Both the position numbers and the translations under genes were made by a program. From an uncultured Alphaproteobacteria bacterium (GTDB lineage: Bacteria > Pseudomonadota > Alphaproteobacteria > UBA6615): DNA of 64,000 nt. The stretch lies in contig CALSNJ010000004.1 in assembly GCA_943787745.1 (NCBI GenBank), positions 62,001 through 126,000 on the forward strand, given 5' to 3'. Positions 19,348 to 27,691 of the stretch are shown here, one piece after another; the stretch's first letter is position 1, and every line of letters starts with the position of its first letter. A model generated the notes under the pieces. That model had not been told where the DNA came from and searched no databases. It worked only from the letters and a program-made list of their open reading frames with translations.

Positions 19348-20789
19348 CTGCTTTTGATCTCTTTGTAGGCCTCAAGTGCCCGCGTGCGGGCCACCGCATG
19401 GTCCACCAGAGGCTCGGGATAGGTCTCTCCCAAGCTGACGCCTGCAGATGCCAAAACCTCTCCAGCAGCCTCCCAGGGCCGATGAAGGAACTTGCCAGGC
19501 ATCTCCGCCAGTTCGGGCACCCAGCGACGCACATACTTTCCCTCAGGATCGAATTTCTCGCCCTGCGACATCGGGTTGAATATCCGAAAGAAAGGCGAGG
19601 CATCCGCACCTGAACCCGCAACCCACTGCCAGTTGCCCGCATTGTTGGCCAGATCGGCATCCACCAGCGTGTCCCAGAACCACGACTCACCTTCGCGCCA
19701 ATCGACCAGCAGGTCCTTGATAAGGAATGACCCGACGATCATCCGCACCCGATTGTGCATGAAGCCCGTGTGCCAGAGTTCCCGCATCCCGGCGTCAACA
19801 ATTGGGAACCCGGTCTGTCCACGCTGCCACGCAGCAAGCCCTTCCGGGTTGTCATGCCATGGGAACCCATCGAAAACCGGTTTCCAGTTCCGGGTCGCGA
19901 TCTCGGGAAAATGAAACAGCAGATGATGATTGAAGTCGCGCCACGCCAGCTCACGCAACAGACTCTCCGCACCTTTTGCACGCGCACCGCCTTCATCCAG
20001 CAGGAGCGAGGCCGCACGCCAGACCTGATCGGGGCCGATTTCGCCCCAGTGGAGATGCGGCGACAGGCAGCTGGTCCCGGCTCGATCGGGTCGATCCCGG
20101 TCTTCGGGGTAGTCGGCAACCGGGCCATCGAGAAACGCGTGGAGCCGTTCGCGCGCCGCGGTCTCTCCGACGTTCCAGGTCTCGCGCAATCCACCGGCCC
20201 AGTCCGGCGCGGTGGGGCAAAGCGTCCAATCCGCAAGGGCGTCACTGTCCAGCGCCGGACCAGGTGTGAGGCTTTCGGGAAGCTCCGCCACATCCGGCAA
20301 GTCATAAAGTTCACGCAGACGTCTCCAGAACGGCGTGAAGACCTTATAGGGTCCGCCCTGACCGGTTTCGATCTGCCAGGGCTCCATCAGCAGGGAGCCA
20401 TTAAAGCTTCCCACGTCCAGACCATCGACCTTCAGGGCATCCTTGATGGCTGTGTCCCGCGCCACCGCACCCGGCTCATAACAGCGATTCCAATAGACGG
20501 CGTGCGCCCCGGATTGTGACACGACATCCGCGATCACGTGCCGCGCAGAACCTTTCCGCAGCACGAGTGTCAGACCTTTGGCCCGCAGATCAGCGCGTAA
20601 GGATTCAAGGCTCTGGTGCAGCCACCATCGCGACGCACCTCCGTGGGCACGGATATCCGGCGTCTCTTCGTCCAGGATGTAAATTGGGACAATCGGTCGG
20701 CCTGAAGCGACGGCCGCCGAAAGCGCCGGATTGTCGATTATCCGGAGATCTTGCCGAAACCAGAGAATGGCAGGTGATTTTGATGACAT
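19344..20789 (-). CDS. phrB: Deoxyribodipyrimidine photo-lyase
   Basis: Photolyase uses light and FADH- to split cyclobutane pyrimidine dimers. The 481-residue protein has the N-terminal antenna domain (ILWFRQDLRIIDNPAL) and the C-terminal FAD-binding domain with TSCLSPHLHWGEIGP, ELAWRDFNHHLLFHFP and the signature DAGMRELWHTGFMHNRVRM. WVAGSGADASPFFRIFNP is the canonical class I ending. It follows pdeM by 40 bases on the same strand, so it is probably the last gene of a repair operon. It is class I CPD-type or a close cryptochrome-like relative; CPD repair is most likely. Confidence 0.95.
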   Translation of the reverse strand: MSSKSPAILWFRQDLRIIDNPALSAAVASGRPIVPIYILDEETPDIRAHGGASRWWLHQSLESLRADLRAKGLTLVLRKGSARHVIADVVSQSGAHAVYWNRCYEPGAVARDTAIKDALKVDGLDVGSFNGSLLMEPWQIETGQGGPYKVFTPFWRRLRELYDLPDVAELPESLTPGPALDSDALADWTLCPTAPDWAGGLRETWNVGETAARERLHAFLDGPVADYPEDRDRPDRAGTSCLSPHLHWGEIGPDQVWRAASLLLDEGGARAKGAESLLRELAWRDFNHHLLFHFPEIATRNWKPVFDGFPWHDNPEGLAAWQRGQTGFPIVDAGMRELWHTGFMHNRVRMIVGSFLIKDLLVDWREGESWFWDTLVDADLANNAGNWQWVAGSGADASPFFRIFNPMSQGEKFDPEGKYVRRWVPELAEMPGKFLHRPWEAAGEVLASAGVSLGETYPEPLVDHAVARTRALEAYKEIKSS

Positions 20790-20829
20790 GATTGGCCCCG
20801 AACTCCGTAAGACGTTGCTTTTCTCTACG

Positions 20830-21564
20830 TCAGGCCGCGCGGTTTGGATCGGGAATCAACTGGTCTCGTCGGAACCTGAAAAGCCCCTTGCGGCCAATCA
20901 TAAAGACCTGAAAATCAGACGACAGAAGATTAGCAATCGCTGGTTCGGTGGCATTCAGCCCGCCCGTGAAGGCGCCGAAAGCCGGAAGGATCATCAGTCG
21001 GCCATCCGTCGCAAAACACCGGCCGGAAATACGCCGTCCCCGCACACGCACCGCCGCCTTGGGATGATAGTGGCCGATCACCTCCCCTGCGGGGATCGCG
21101 GCATCGGGGCCATGGTCCACGTCGTGGCGCAGCAGCAGATTTCCCACCCGCAACTCCGGAGCAGCCTTGCCACCATAGCCATCCGGCGGTGCCGGGTCGT
21201 GATTTCCCGCGATCCAGACCCAATCCTGCTTGGCCACCATGCGCGCCAGACGGTTGCGATCGGTCTCTGCCATGCGGGTCTCGCCCGCGAGGTCGTGCAA
21301 GGTATCGCCCATGCACACGACGCGTTTGGGCTCGATCCGTTTGATCACATGTTCGAGCCGTCGCAGGGTCTCCGCCGTGTCATAGGGCGGCAGCATCGCG
21401 TGGCCCCGCGCGGCAAACGCCGAGCCTTTCTCGAAATGCAGATCGGCAACCAGCAGATCCTCGGTCTCGGGCAGCCAGGCCACACCGGAGTGGTCGAGGA
21501 CGACGGTTTGCCCACCAACGATGATGGGTATGGTCGTCGGAGATGTGTCGCGTTCAGGCGGCAT
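20830..21564 (-). CDS. pdeM: Ligase-associated DNA damage response phosphoesterase PdeM
   Basis: PdeM is a calcineurin-like metallophosphoesterase found with a bacterial Lhr-like helicase and, usually, an ATP-dependent DNA ligase and an exonuclease. The 244-residue protein shows the metal-binding blocks in order: ADLHFEKG, GDTLHD, AGNHDP and IGHYHPKA. The ATG at 21564 is chosen because the protein then starts close to the conserved core (TIPIIVGGQTVVLDHSG) and overlaps the helicase stop by only 11 bases; the open frame extends to 21663 inside the helicase gene. It is coupled to the upstream helicase. Confidence 0.88.
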   Translation of the reverse strand: MPPERDTSPTTIPIIVGGQTVVLDHSGVAWLPETEDLLVADLHFEKGSAFAARGHAMLPPYDTAETLRRLEHVIKRIEPKRVVCMGDTLHDLAGETRMAETDRNRLARMVAKQDWVWIAGNHDPAPPDGYGGKAAPELRVGNLLLRHDVDHGPDAAIPAGEVIGHYHPKAAVRVRGRRISGRCFATDGRLMILPAFGAFTGGLNATEPAIANLLSSDFQVFMIGRKGLFRFRRDQLIPDPNRAA

Positions 21565-24010
21565 CGAAACCCAGTTCCTTTGTCCCGGTGTTATCCATGG
21601 CCTCAGAGATAAGCTCATCTGCCGATTCGCCGAGCAATTCATCGATGGCCGCGCCGTAGACACTCTCCCGACCGATCTCCAGCAGGATGGGCACGGCCAG
21701 CGGCGACACGCGGTCCAGATGCCGGTGGGTGATTTTCCCTTTCACCCGCGCCAGCATCCCGGCCAGCCGACGCACATCGGTCAGGCCCGAGGCCGCATCG
21801 GCGCGGGTGGCGCGCAGCAGCACATGGTTGGGCTCGTGGGTGCGCAGCACGTCGTAGATCAGGTCCGAGTTGAAGGTGACCTGCCTGCGGCTCTTCTCTT
21901 CGCCGGGATGGCGACGCTGGATCAGACCGGCGATCACGGCGACGTTCCGGAAGGTGCGCTTGAGCATGGAGGATTCCGCCATCCAGGCTTCCAGGTCATC
22001 GCCGAGCATATCTTCGGAAAACAGGGACTCCATATCGGCGGCTTCCACCGACCGGGTACTCCACACCCCAATCACATAATCGGTTGCAACAAATCCCAGC
22101 GGGTTCAGCCCTGCGCGTTCCATACGTTTGGTCAGCAACATGCCCAGGGTCTGATGGGCGTTCCGGCCTTCAAAGCAATAGGCCACCAGATAGTGCTTGT
22201 TGCCACGGGGAAAGCTCTCGACCAACAACCCGTCTCGCGAGGGCAACAGCGAACGCCAGCGTTGAACCTCCAGCCATTCGGCGACCTGTTCTGGCAAGCC
22301 GGACCACGTCTTCGGGTCCGACAGGATCGTGCGCACACGGTCGGCCAGATGGGTCGAAAGCGGCAAGCGTCCCCCCACATAGGCGGGCACGGCGGGCGCA
22401 TCCCCCTTGCCCGGGCGCGTGATGACGCTGGTTTCGCGCAATTCCACGAATTCCAGCAGGCGGCCGGCAAAAATGAATGTGTCGCCTTCGGTCAGGTGAT
22501 TAACGAAACTCTCCTCCACCTCCCCCAGAACACGCCCGCGCCCCAGCCGCACCTTGAGGGTCGGCGCCTCGACGATGGTGCCGACATTCATCCGGTAGTC
22601 GCGGATCGCGGTCTTGCTGGTAATCTCATACAACCCGTCGGATTTCCGGAAGAGCCGCTTGAAGCGGTCATAGGCGCCCAGCGCATAGCCGCCGGTCGCA
22701 ACAAACCCAAAGACATCGTCATAGTCCTCACGGGTCAGTCCCGCATAGGGGCCCGCCGTTCGGACTTGCTCGAAAAGCGCGTCGCGATCCACAGGTCCGG
22801 CGCAGGCCGCACCCAAAATGTGCTGGGCAAGAACGTCGAGGCCACCGGGGCGTTCGGGCACACCATCGAGCGTATGTGCCGCGATGGCATCGAGCGCGGC
22901 GCGACATTCGAGCACTTCAAACCGGTTGGCGGGCACCAAGACAGCGCGGCTCGGATTGTCGAGTTGGTGATTGGCGCGGCCGATGCGCTGCAACAGCCGG
23001 GTTGCCCCCTTTGGGGCTCCGACCTGCACGACAAGATCAACTGCCGCCCAGTCGACGCCCAGATCAAGTGACGAGGTGGCCACCACCGCATCAAGCTCAC
23101 CGCGCACCATCGCGGCCTCCACCTTGCGGCGTTGTTCAACGGCCAGACTCCCGTGATGCAGGGCGATCCGGAGGTTGTCCTCGTTCAGTCGCCAAAGTTC
23201 CTGAAATACAATTTCGGCCTGGGCGCGTGTGTTCACAAAGACAAGCGTCGTCCCGCCATCTTTGAGCAGATCATAAATTTCCGGAACCGCATGAGCCCCC
23301 ATATGCCCCGACCACGGCAAGCGGGCGCCGGTCTCAAGGACAGCGACATCCGGTTCGGCGCCATCCACGCCCAGTACAAGCTCCACATCATCGGCATTGG
23401 CTGTGGTCGAGAGCCAGCGCCGCAGCCGGTCCGGATCGGCCACGGTTGCGCTCAGCCCGACCCGGCGCACGTGCGGGGCCAGCGCCTGCAAACGCGACAG
23501 GCCCAGCGCCAAAAGATCGCCGCGCTTGTTGTCTTCGATGGCGTGCAGCTCATCGAGAATGACACATTGCAGAGAGGCAAAGATCTCCGGCGCATCTTCG
23601 TAGGAGAGCAGCAGGGCCAGACTTTCGGGCGTCGTCATCAGCATATGTGGCGGTTTCTTGCGCTGCCGCTGCCGCTTGGATTGTGGCGTGTCCCCGGTTC
23701 GGGTCTCGGCGCGGATCGGCAGCGCCATCTCCGCAATCGGCACTTCCAGATTGCGGTGAATATCCACCGCCAGTGCTTTCAATGGCGAAATATAAAGCGT
23801 GTGGAGACCGTCTTCGGGCGCATCGCCAGAAATCAAATCCACAAGGCTTGGCAGGAAGCCCGCAAGCGTTTTGCCGCCGCCGGTCGGGGCGATCAGCAGC
23901 GCGGATTGCCCGGCCCTTGCCGCTTCAAGCATCGCAAGCTGATGGGCGTGCGGACGCCAGCCACGCGCGGCAAACCAATCCGCCAGAATATTGGGCAGAT
24001 CCGTCGTCAC
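21554..24010 (-). CDS. Ligase-associated Lhr-like DEXH-box DNA helicase
   Basis: This superfamily 2 helicase of 818 residues belongs to the Lhr-core group. Motifs in order are QLAMLEA (Q motif), APTGGGKT (Walker A, about residue 40), ILDELHAIE (DExH), LSATV (motif III), VFVNTRAQAE, VATSSLDLGVDW and RIGRANH (motif VI). A C-terminal DUF4175/WH-like Lhr region follows. The start is GTG, overlapping the HIT gene stop as GTGA. The gene order HIT, helicase, pdeM, phr suggests a DNA repair operon; the DNA ligase and nuclease usually found beside it are absent from the window. Confidence 0.9.
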   Translation of the reverse strand: MTTDLPNILADWFAARGWRPHAHQLAMLEAARAGQSALLIAPTGGGKTLAGFLPSLVDLISGDAPEDGLHTLYISPLKALAVDIHRNLEVPIAEMALPIRAETRTGDTPQSKRQRQRKKPPHMLMTTPESLALLLSYEDAPEIFASLQCVILDELHAIEDNKRGDLLALGLSRLQALAPHVRRVGLSATVADPDRLRRWLSTTANADDVELVLGVDGAEPDVAVLETGARLPWSGHMGAHAVPEIYDLLKDGGTTLVFVNTRAQAEIVFQELWRLNEDNLRIALHHGSLAVEQRRKVEAAMVRGELDAVVATSSLDLGVDWAAVDLVVQVGAPKGATRLLQRIGRANHQLDNPSRAVLVPANRFEVLECRAALDAIAAHTLDGVPERPGGLDVLAQHILGAACAGPVDRDALFEQVRTAGPYAGLTREDYDDVFGFVATGGYALGAYDRFKRLFRKSDGLYEITSKTAIRDYRMNVGTIVEAPTLKVRLGRGRVLGEVEESFVNHLTEGDTFIFAGRLLEFVELRETSVITRPGKGDAPAVPAYVGGRLPLSTHLADRVRTILSDPKTWSGLPEQVAEWLEVQRWRSLLPSRDGLLVESFPRGNKHYLVAYCFEGRNAHQTLGMLLTKRMERAGLNPLGFVATDYVIGVWSTRSVEAADMESLFSEDMLGDDLEAWMAESSMLKRTFRNVAVIAGLIQRRHPGEEKSRRQVTFNSDLIYDVLRTHEPNHVLLRATRADAASGLTDVRRLAGMLARVKGKITHRHLDRVSPLAVPILLEIGRESVYGAAIDELLGESADELISEAMDNTGTKELGFDAA

Positions 24011-24420
24011 GTGGCCTCGAAGGCGTCCCGCAGGACGGTCAGTCGTGCGTCCAGCTCACTCGCTTCATAGGGTTTGGCCGGCACCACGCCCCAGATCGGC
24101 TGCGGCCAGGACGCATCATGGGCAAAGCGCGCGATCACATGAATATGCAGTTGCGGCACCATATTTCCCAGCGCCGCCACATTGATCTTGTCCGGTGAGA
24201 ACAGCGACTTCAGAACTTTGCTGGCCCGGGTAATCTCCAGCGTCGCAAGTGCCATATCCTCCGGCGAGAGGTCATCAAAGTCGCGCAGCCCGTCCCGTGC
24301 TGGCACCAGCACCAGCCATGGGTAATTGGCGTCCTTGATCAACAAAACCTCGCAAAGCGGCCAGGTCGCAACGGTCTCCGTGTCGGCGGCGAGTTGGGGA
24401 TGAAGTTCAAAACTGGTCAT
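24007..24420 (-). CDS. HIT-family nucleotide-binding protein
   Basis: HIT proteins are small hydrolases or transferases acting on nucleotide-phosphate bonds. This one is 137 residues with the family triad in QLHIHVIAR near residue 98 (H-phi-H-phi) and the N-terminal block LLIKDANYPWLVLVP. The third His of the classic HxHxH triad is replaced by Arg or lies in a divergent position, as in the alphaproteobacterial HIT subgroup. The ATG at 24420 is preferred over TTG at 24426; ribosome-site evidence is weak. Its stop overlaps the helicase start. Confidence 0.83.
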   Translation of the reverse strand: MTSFELHPQLAADTETVATWPLCEVLLIKDANYPWLVLVPARDGLRDFDDLSPEDMALATLEITRASKVLKSLFSPDKINVAALGNMVPQLHIHVIARFAHDASWPQPIWGVVPAKPYEASELDARLTVLRDAFEAT

Positions 24421-24562
24421 ATTCAAATTCCGTATTTCGGCCCCAGACCTTACCCCGATCCGTCCCCCGGCTCACAGGGTGAAACGCAGTCGATTATCCG
24501 GGACGACAAACCAGCCAAATTGCGCGAACATCAAGCATCCGGAACACACGAGTGAGAGCCCT

Positions 24563-25546
24563 ATGAAAGCCGTCTGGTATGAAGAACTCGGACCCGCCGA
24601 TGATGTTCTGGTCGAGGGCGAAATGGACACGCCTGAAGCCGGTCCCGGTGAGGTTCGCGTGCAGCTCTGTGCATCCGGCATCAATCCGGCTGACGTGAAG
24701 CGTCGCGGCCTTGGCACCTATGGGCTGGAGCATCCGCGGATCATTCCCAACAGTGACGGTGCGGGAATTGTCGATCAGATCGGCGACGGCGTTGAGTCCA
24801 GCCTGCTCGGGCAACGCGTCTGGCTGTTCAACGGTCAGCGCAGCGGGCGGGCCTTCGGGACGGCAGCCGAATACATCACGCTGGATTCCTGGCTGGTGGC
24901 ACCCCTTCCCGACGATCTGAGTTTTGCCGAGGGCGCGTGTCTGGGCATTCCCTGCATGACCGCCCATCGTAATGTCTTCGCGGACGGGCCCGTGACCGGC
25001 AAAACGGTTCTGATCACCGGTGGCGCCGGGGCCGTCGGCCACTACGCCGTACAGTGGGCCAGACGTGGCGGTGCAACCGTCATTGCCACGGTGAGTGGCC
25101 CCGAAAAGGCGGCCCATGCAATTGCTGGCGGTGCACATCACACGGTCAACTATCGCGATGCAGATGCCGCAGAGCAGATCATGGACCTGACCGGAGGCGC
25201 GGGTGTCGACCGGATCGTCGAAGTCGATCTGGCGGGAAATCTTGCGATGAGCCTGAAGGTACTCAAGAACACGGGCATGATCTCGGTCTATGCCTCAAAC
25301 GGCGATCCGGAAAACCTGTTCATGCGTATGGCCCTGAAGAACGTGGTGGTCCGCTTCATGGTCCTCCACAGCGTGCCACGCGATGCCATCGACCATGCCC
25401 GCGCGGACATTGCAGACTGGCTGGCCGAAGGCACGGCAATGCACACCGTTGCCGCCACCTTCCCGCTGGCCGCCTGCGCCGAAGCGCACAAATTCGTGGA
25501 AAGCGGCCACAAGCTGGGTACCGTGGTGGTCGAACCAAACCAATAG
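24563..25546 (+). CDS. NADPH:quinone reductase-like medium-chain dehydrogenase
   Basis: This MDR-superfamily oxidoreductase of 327 residues resembles zeta-crystallin/Qor. It has a GroES-like N-terminal domain (GEVRVQLCASGINPADVKRR, about 30-49) and a Rossmann domain with VLITGGAGAVGHYAVQWAR (about 148-166). The catalytic-zinc Cys/His/Glu set of alcohol dehydrogenases is not seen, so a zinc-free quinone reductase is expected. The ATG at 24563 is chosen over 24479 because GAGAG precedes it and the protein begins with the typical MKAVWYEELG. The membrane protein gene follows after 10 bp. Confidence 0.87.
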   Translation: MKAVWYEELGPADDVLVEGEMDTPEAGPGEVRVQLCASGINPADVKRRGLGTYGLEHPRIIPNSDGAGIVDQIGDGVESSLLGQRVWLFNGQRSGRAFGTAAEYITLDSWLVAPLPDDLSFAEGACLGIPCMTAHRNVFADGPVTGKTVLITGGAGAVGHYAVQWARRGGATVIATVSGPEKAAHAIAGGAHHTVNYRDADAAEQIMDLTGGAGVDRIVEVDLAGNLAMSLKVLKNTGMISVYASNGDPENLFMRMALKNVVVRFMVLHSVPRDAIDHARADIADWLAEGTAMHTVAATFPLAACAEAHKFVESGHKLGTVVVEPNQ

Positions 25547-25556
25547 AGGGCCAGCC

Positions 25557-26174
25557 ATGAACATCAAACCCTTCGAATGGACCGTGCTCGGCGTGACCCT
25601 GGGGTACACAGCGATCTTCGGTGCGATTTTCATGACCGCAGGAAACAGCGAGTTCCTCTGGTACATCGTTACGATGCTGATCCTTGTCGGACTGGTCGCA
25701 CTCGGACAACGCAAAGCTGAATTCCCCGCCTGGATTCTCTGGGCGCTGTCGCTGTGGGGCTTTGCCCACATGGCGGGCGGCGGCGTGCCGGTCGCAGGCA
25801 GCGTGCTTTATGCCCATGTTGTAGTGCCCGTTTACGCGTCGGGTGATTTTGTCTTCCTGCGCTACGACCAGTTCGTACACTTCTACGGGTTTGGCGTGAC
25901 CGCAATTGTGCTCTGGTATCTGCTCCGCAGGCATTTTCCGGTCTTGATCGGAACCACGAGCATTCTGGTTTTCCCGGTTCTGGGTGCCATGGGATTGGGT
26001 GCGGTGAACGAGATTATCGAGTTTATTGCGGTGGTTGTTTTCCCCAACACCAATGTCGGTGGGTACATCAACACCGCACTCGACCTCGTGTTCAACGCAT
26101 TGGGGGCGATTGTCGCCATGGTTCTTGTACGCGTGTTCGCGAGCAGGCCCGAGCATCAATCGGCGCAGGTCTAG
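25557..26174 (+). CDS. YjdF-like membrane protein (DUF2238)
   Basis: This 205-residue inner-membrane protein has about six hydrophobic helices and the family blocks YDQFVHFYGFGVTAIVLW and GLGAVNEIIEF, both with charged residues buried in the membrane. Family function is unknown. The ATG at 25557 is preceded by GAGGG. It lies 10 bp behind the quinone reductase gene, suggesting co-transcription, but that gives no functional clue. Confidence 0.8.
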   Translation: MNIKPFEWTVLGVTLGYTAIFGAIFMTAGNSEFLWYIVTMLILVGLVALGQRKAEFPAWILWALSLWGFAHMAGGGVPVAGSVLYAHVVVPVYASGDFVFLRYDQFVHFYGFGVTAIVLWYLLRRHFPVLIGTTSILVFPVLGAMGLGAVNEIIEFIAVVVFPNTNVGGYINTALDLVFNALGAIVAMVLVRVFASRPEHQSAQV

Positions 26175-26183
26175 AGCCCGACC

Positions 26184-26624
26184 TTACATGCCGTCGCCTT
26201 TTGGCCGACGCCGCAGGGATTTTGTGCGGCCGCGTTGCCCCTTGGATTGCAGACGCCGCTCCTTCGACCCCCGGGTCGGGCGGGTCGGCTTGCGCGTGCG
26301 CGGCGCCACTGCAGCGCGCCGAAGCAAATCCAGAAGGCGATCTTTGGCGTCTGCCCGGTTGCGCTCCTGAGTCCGGAACCGCTCGGCCCGCAACACAAGC
26401 ACATCATCATTGGTCATGCGGGTGCCCGCGAGTTTGCGCAGGCGCATCTTCAGATCAGACGGCAAGCTGGGCGAAGCGCCCACATCAAAACGCAACTCCA
26501 CTGCTGTCGACACCTTGTTGACGTTCTGCCCGCCGGGGCCGCTGGCTCGCACGAACCGCTCCTCAAGCTCCCGTTCGGGAACGAAAACCGTCCGGCTGAC
26601 CTGAAGACCTTCGGGATCGACCAT
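26184..26624 (-). CDS. arfB: Alternative ribosome-rescue factor ArfB
   Basis: ArfB (YaeJ) hydrolyses peptidyl-tRNA on ribosomes stalled without a stop codon. The 146-residue protein has the catalytic GGQ at 31-33 within RASGPGGQNVNKVST and a long Arg/Lys-rich C-terminal tail (RTRKPTRPTRGSKERR) that enters the empty mRNA channel. It lacks the codon-recognition domains of RF1/RF2. The ATG at 26624 overlaps the upstream gene's TGA as TGATG; an in-frame ATG at 26651 is less likely. Confidence 0.93.
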   Translation of the reverse strand: MVDPEGLQVSRTVFVPERELEERFVRASGPGGQNVNKVSTAVELRFDVGASPSLPSDLKMRLRKLAGTRMTNDDVLVLRAERFRTQERNRADAKDRLLDLLRRAAVAPRTRKPTRPTRGSKERRLQSKGQRGRTKSLRRRPKGDGM

Positions 26625-27493
26625 CAGGCTGGCGGGTGTGCCGCGACCCATTTTTCGGCAAAGGCCCGGTAATCATTGGGGGTACGGCCCAAAATCATGC
26701 CGAGCACCTTCCCGTTACCGCCGGGCAGACCATACTGGTCATAATGCTCACACATCTTCACGAAGCCCTCGATGGAATAGTCGTCCTGCCCGCGTTTCTT
26801 CGCGGCATCAATCCAGATTTCAATATCGCTTTTTTCGGCACGGATATCCCGTCCGGTAACATCAGCGAAAACGGCCGCCATCGCAGCGTGGCTCAACGGC
26901 GCCGGGCTGCACATTTCAAAAGCGCCTCCGGTCCAGCCGTCTTCGGTCAGCATGATGGCCGCAGCCTCACCCACATCATCCAGATCCACGACACTGAGGG
27001 GGATTTCAACGCTGTAGAACCGGCGATAAATTCCGGTCTCGAGAATGCTGGGCCATTCCACGCTGATATTCTGCATGTACATGGTTGGCGAAAGGATCGT
27101 GTAGGGGACGAGGGATTCTATCAGATATTCCTCGACCCGCAGCTTCTCCCAATGATGCAGCAACTGACTGCATTGGGGATGAACGAGTGAATGGAAGGCA
27201 AATTGCGAAACACCCTCCGCCTTTGCGGCATCAATCATGCGCACGCCGATCTCGAACTCATCGCCCTGAAACCGCGGACCGATATGATAGACCCTGTCGA
27301 CTCCAACCATGGCTGTCTTGAGGTCAGTGTCCGAGCGAAAATCACCAAGAACGACCTCCGTTGCGCCAGCAGCTCTGGTCCGGTCTGCACTTTCTTCACT
27401 GCGGGTCAGAACACGGATATCAGCATTGCGTGCGGCGAGTTGGCGAAGAATGGCCAGGCCCGTCGGGCCGGCAGCTCCGGTCATTAAAATCAT
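26624..27493 (-). CDS. NmrA-like NAD(P)-binding protein
   Basis: This atypical short-chain dehydrogenase of 289 residues begins with the NAD(P) motif MTGAAGPTGLAILRQL (GxxGxxG near residue 7). Downstream, HSLVHPQCSQLLHHWEK and SLVPYTILSPTMYMQN match the NmrA/TMR/QOR2 group, which includes sugar-nucleotide-like sensors and quinone reductases. The usual Ser-Tyr-Lys catalytic set is not seen. The ArfB gene follows with a one-base overlap. Two inverted repeats lie about 90-135 bp upstream and could be its operators. Exact activity is unknown. Confidence 0.8.
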   Translation of the reverse strand: MILMTGAAGPTGLAILRQLAARNADIRVLTRSEESADRTRAAGATEVVLGDFRSDTDLKTAMVGVDRVYHIGPRFQGDEFEIGVRMIDAAKAEGVSQFAFHSLVHPQCSQLLHHWEKLRVEEYLIESLVPYTILSPTMYMQNISVEWPSILETGIYRRFYSVEIPLSVVDLDDVGEAAAIMLTEDGWTGGAFEMCSPAPLSHAAMAAVFADVTGRDIRAEKSDIEIWIDAAKKRGQDDYSIEGFVKMCEHYDQYGLPGGNGKVLGMILGRTPNDYRAFAEKWVAAHPPA

Positions 27494-27581
27494 GCGTCAG
27501 ATTCCTTTTCATACGCTCGGGACACCTGTTATCCGACCCGCCCTTCTTATCAGATACCGATCAGGCGAGCATCTCATGACA

Positions 27582-27601
27582 TGGAACGGTTATACGTTCC
27601 A
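27582..27601. promoter_or_regulatory. Inverted repeat (candidate operator) upstream of the NmrA-like gene
   Basis: TGGAACG (27582-27588) and CGTTCCA (27595-27601) are perfect 7-bp arms around a 6-base centre. On the minus strand the centre includes TATAAC, a good -10 sequence, so a bound repressor would cover the promoter of the NmrA-like gene. The architecture fits TetR- or HxlR-type operators. No regulator gene is adjacent. Confidence 0.5.
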
Positions 27602-27610
27602 AAACCTCTA

Positions 27611-27629
27611 ACATTTATGCCATAAATGT
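27611..27629. promoter_or_regulatory. Second inverted repeat in the same divergent region
   Basis: ACATTTAT (27611-27618) and ATAAATGT (27622-27629) are perfect 8-bp arms around GCC. It lies 9 bp beyond the first inverted repeat and 62 bp before the sterol-desaturase-like start. It could be a second operator or an mRNA hairpin. Confidence 0.42.
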
Positions 27630-27691
27630 CTGGGGGAAGGCTTGTTGGTCTTGGGTGCGGGCGCACTCACATCCTTTGCGGAGGACATGTT

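Noticed and set aside
21521-23071. 516-codon plus-strand frame opposite the Lhr-like helicase
   Set aside because: Antisense to a gene with all helicase motifs; no domain and no ribosome site.
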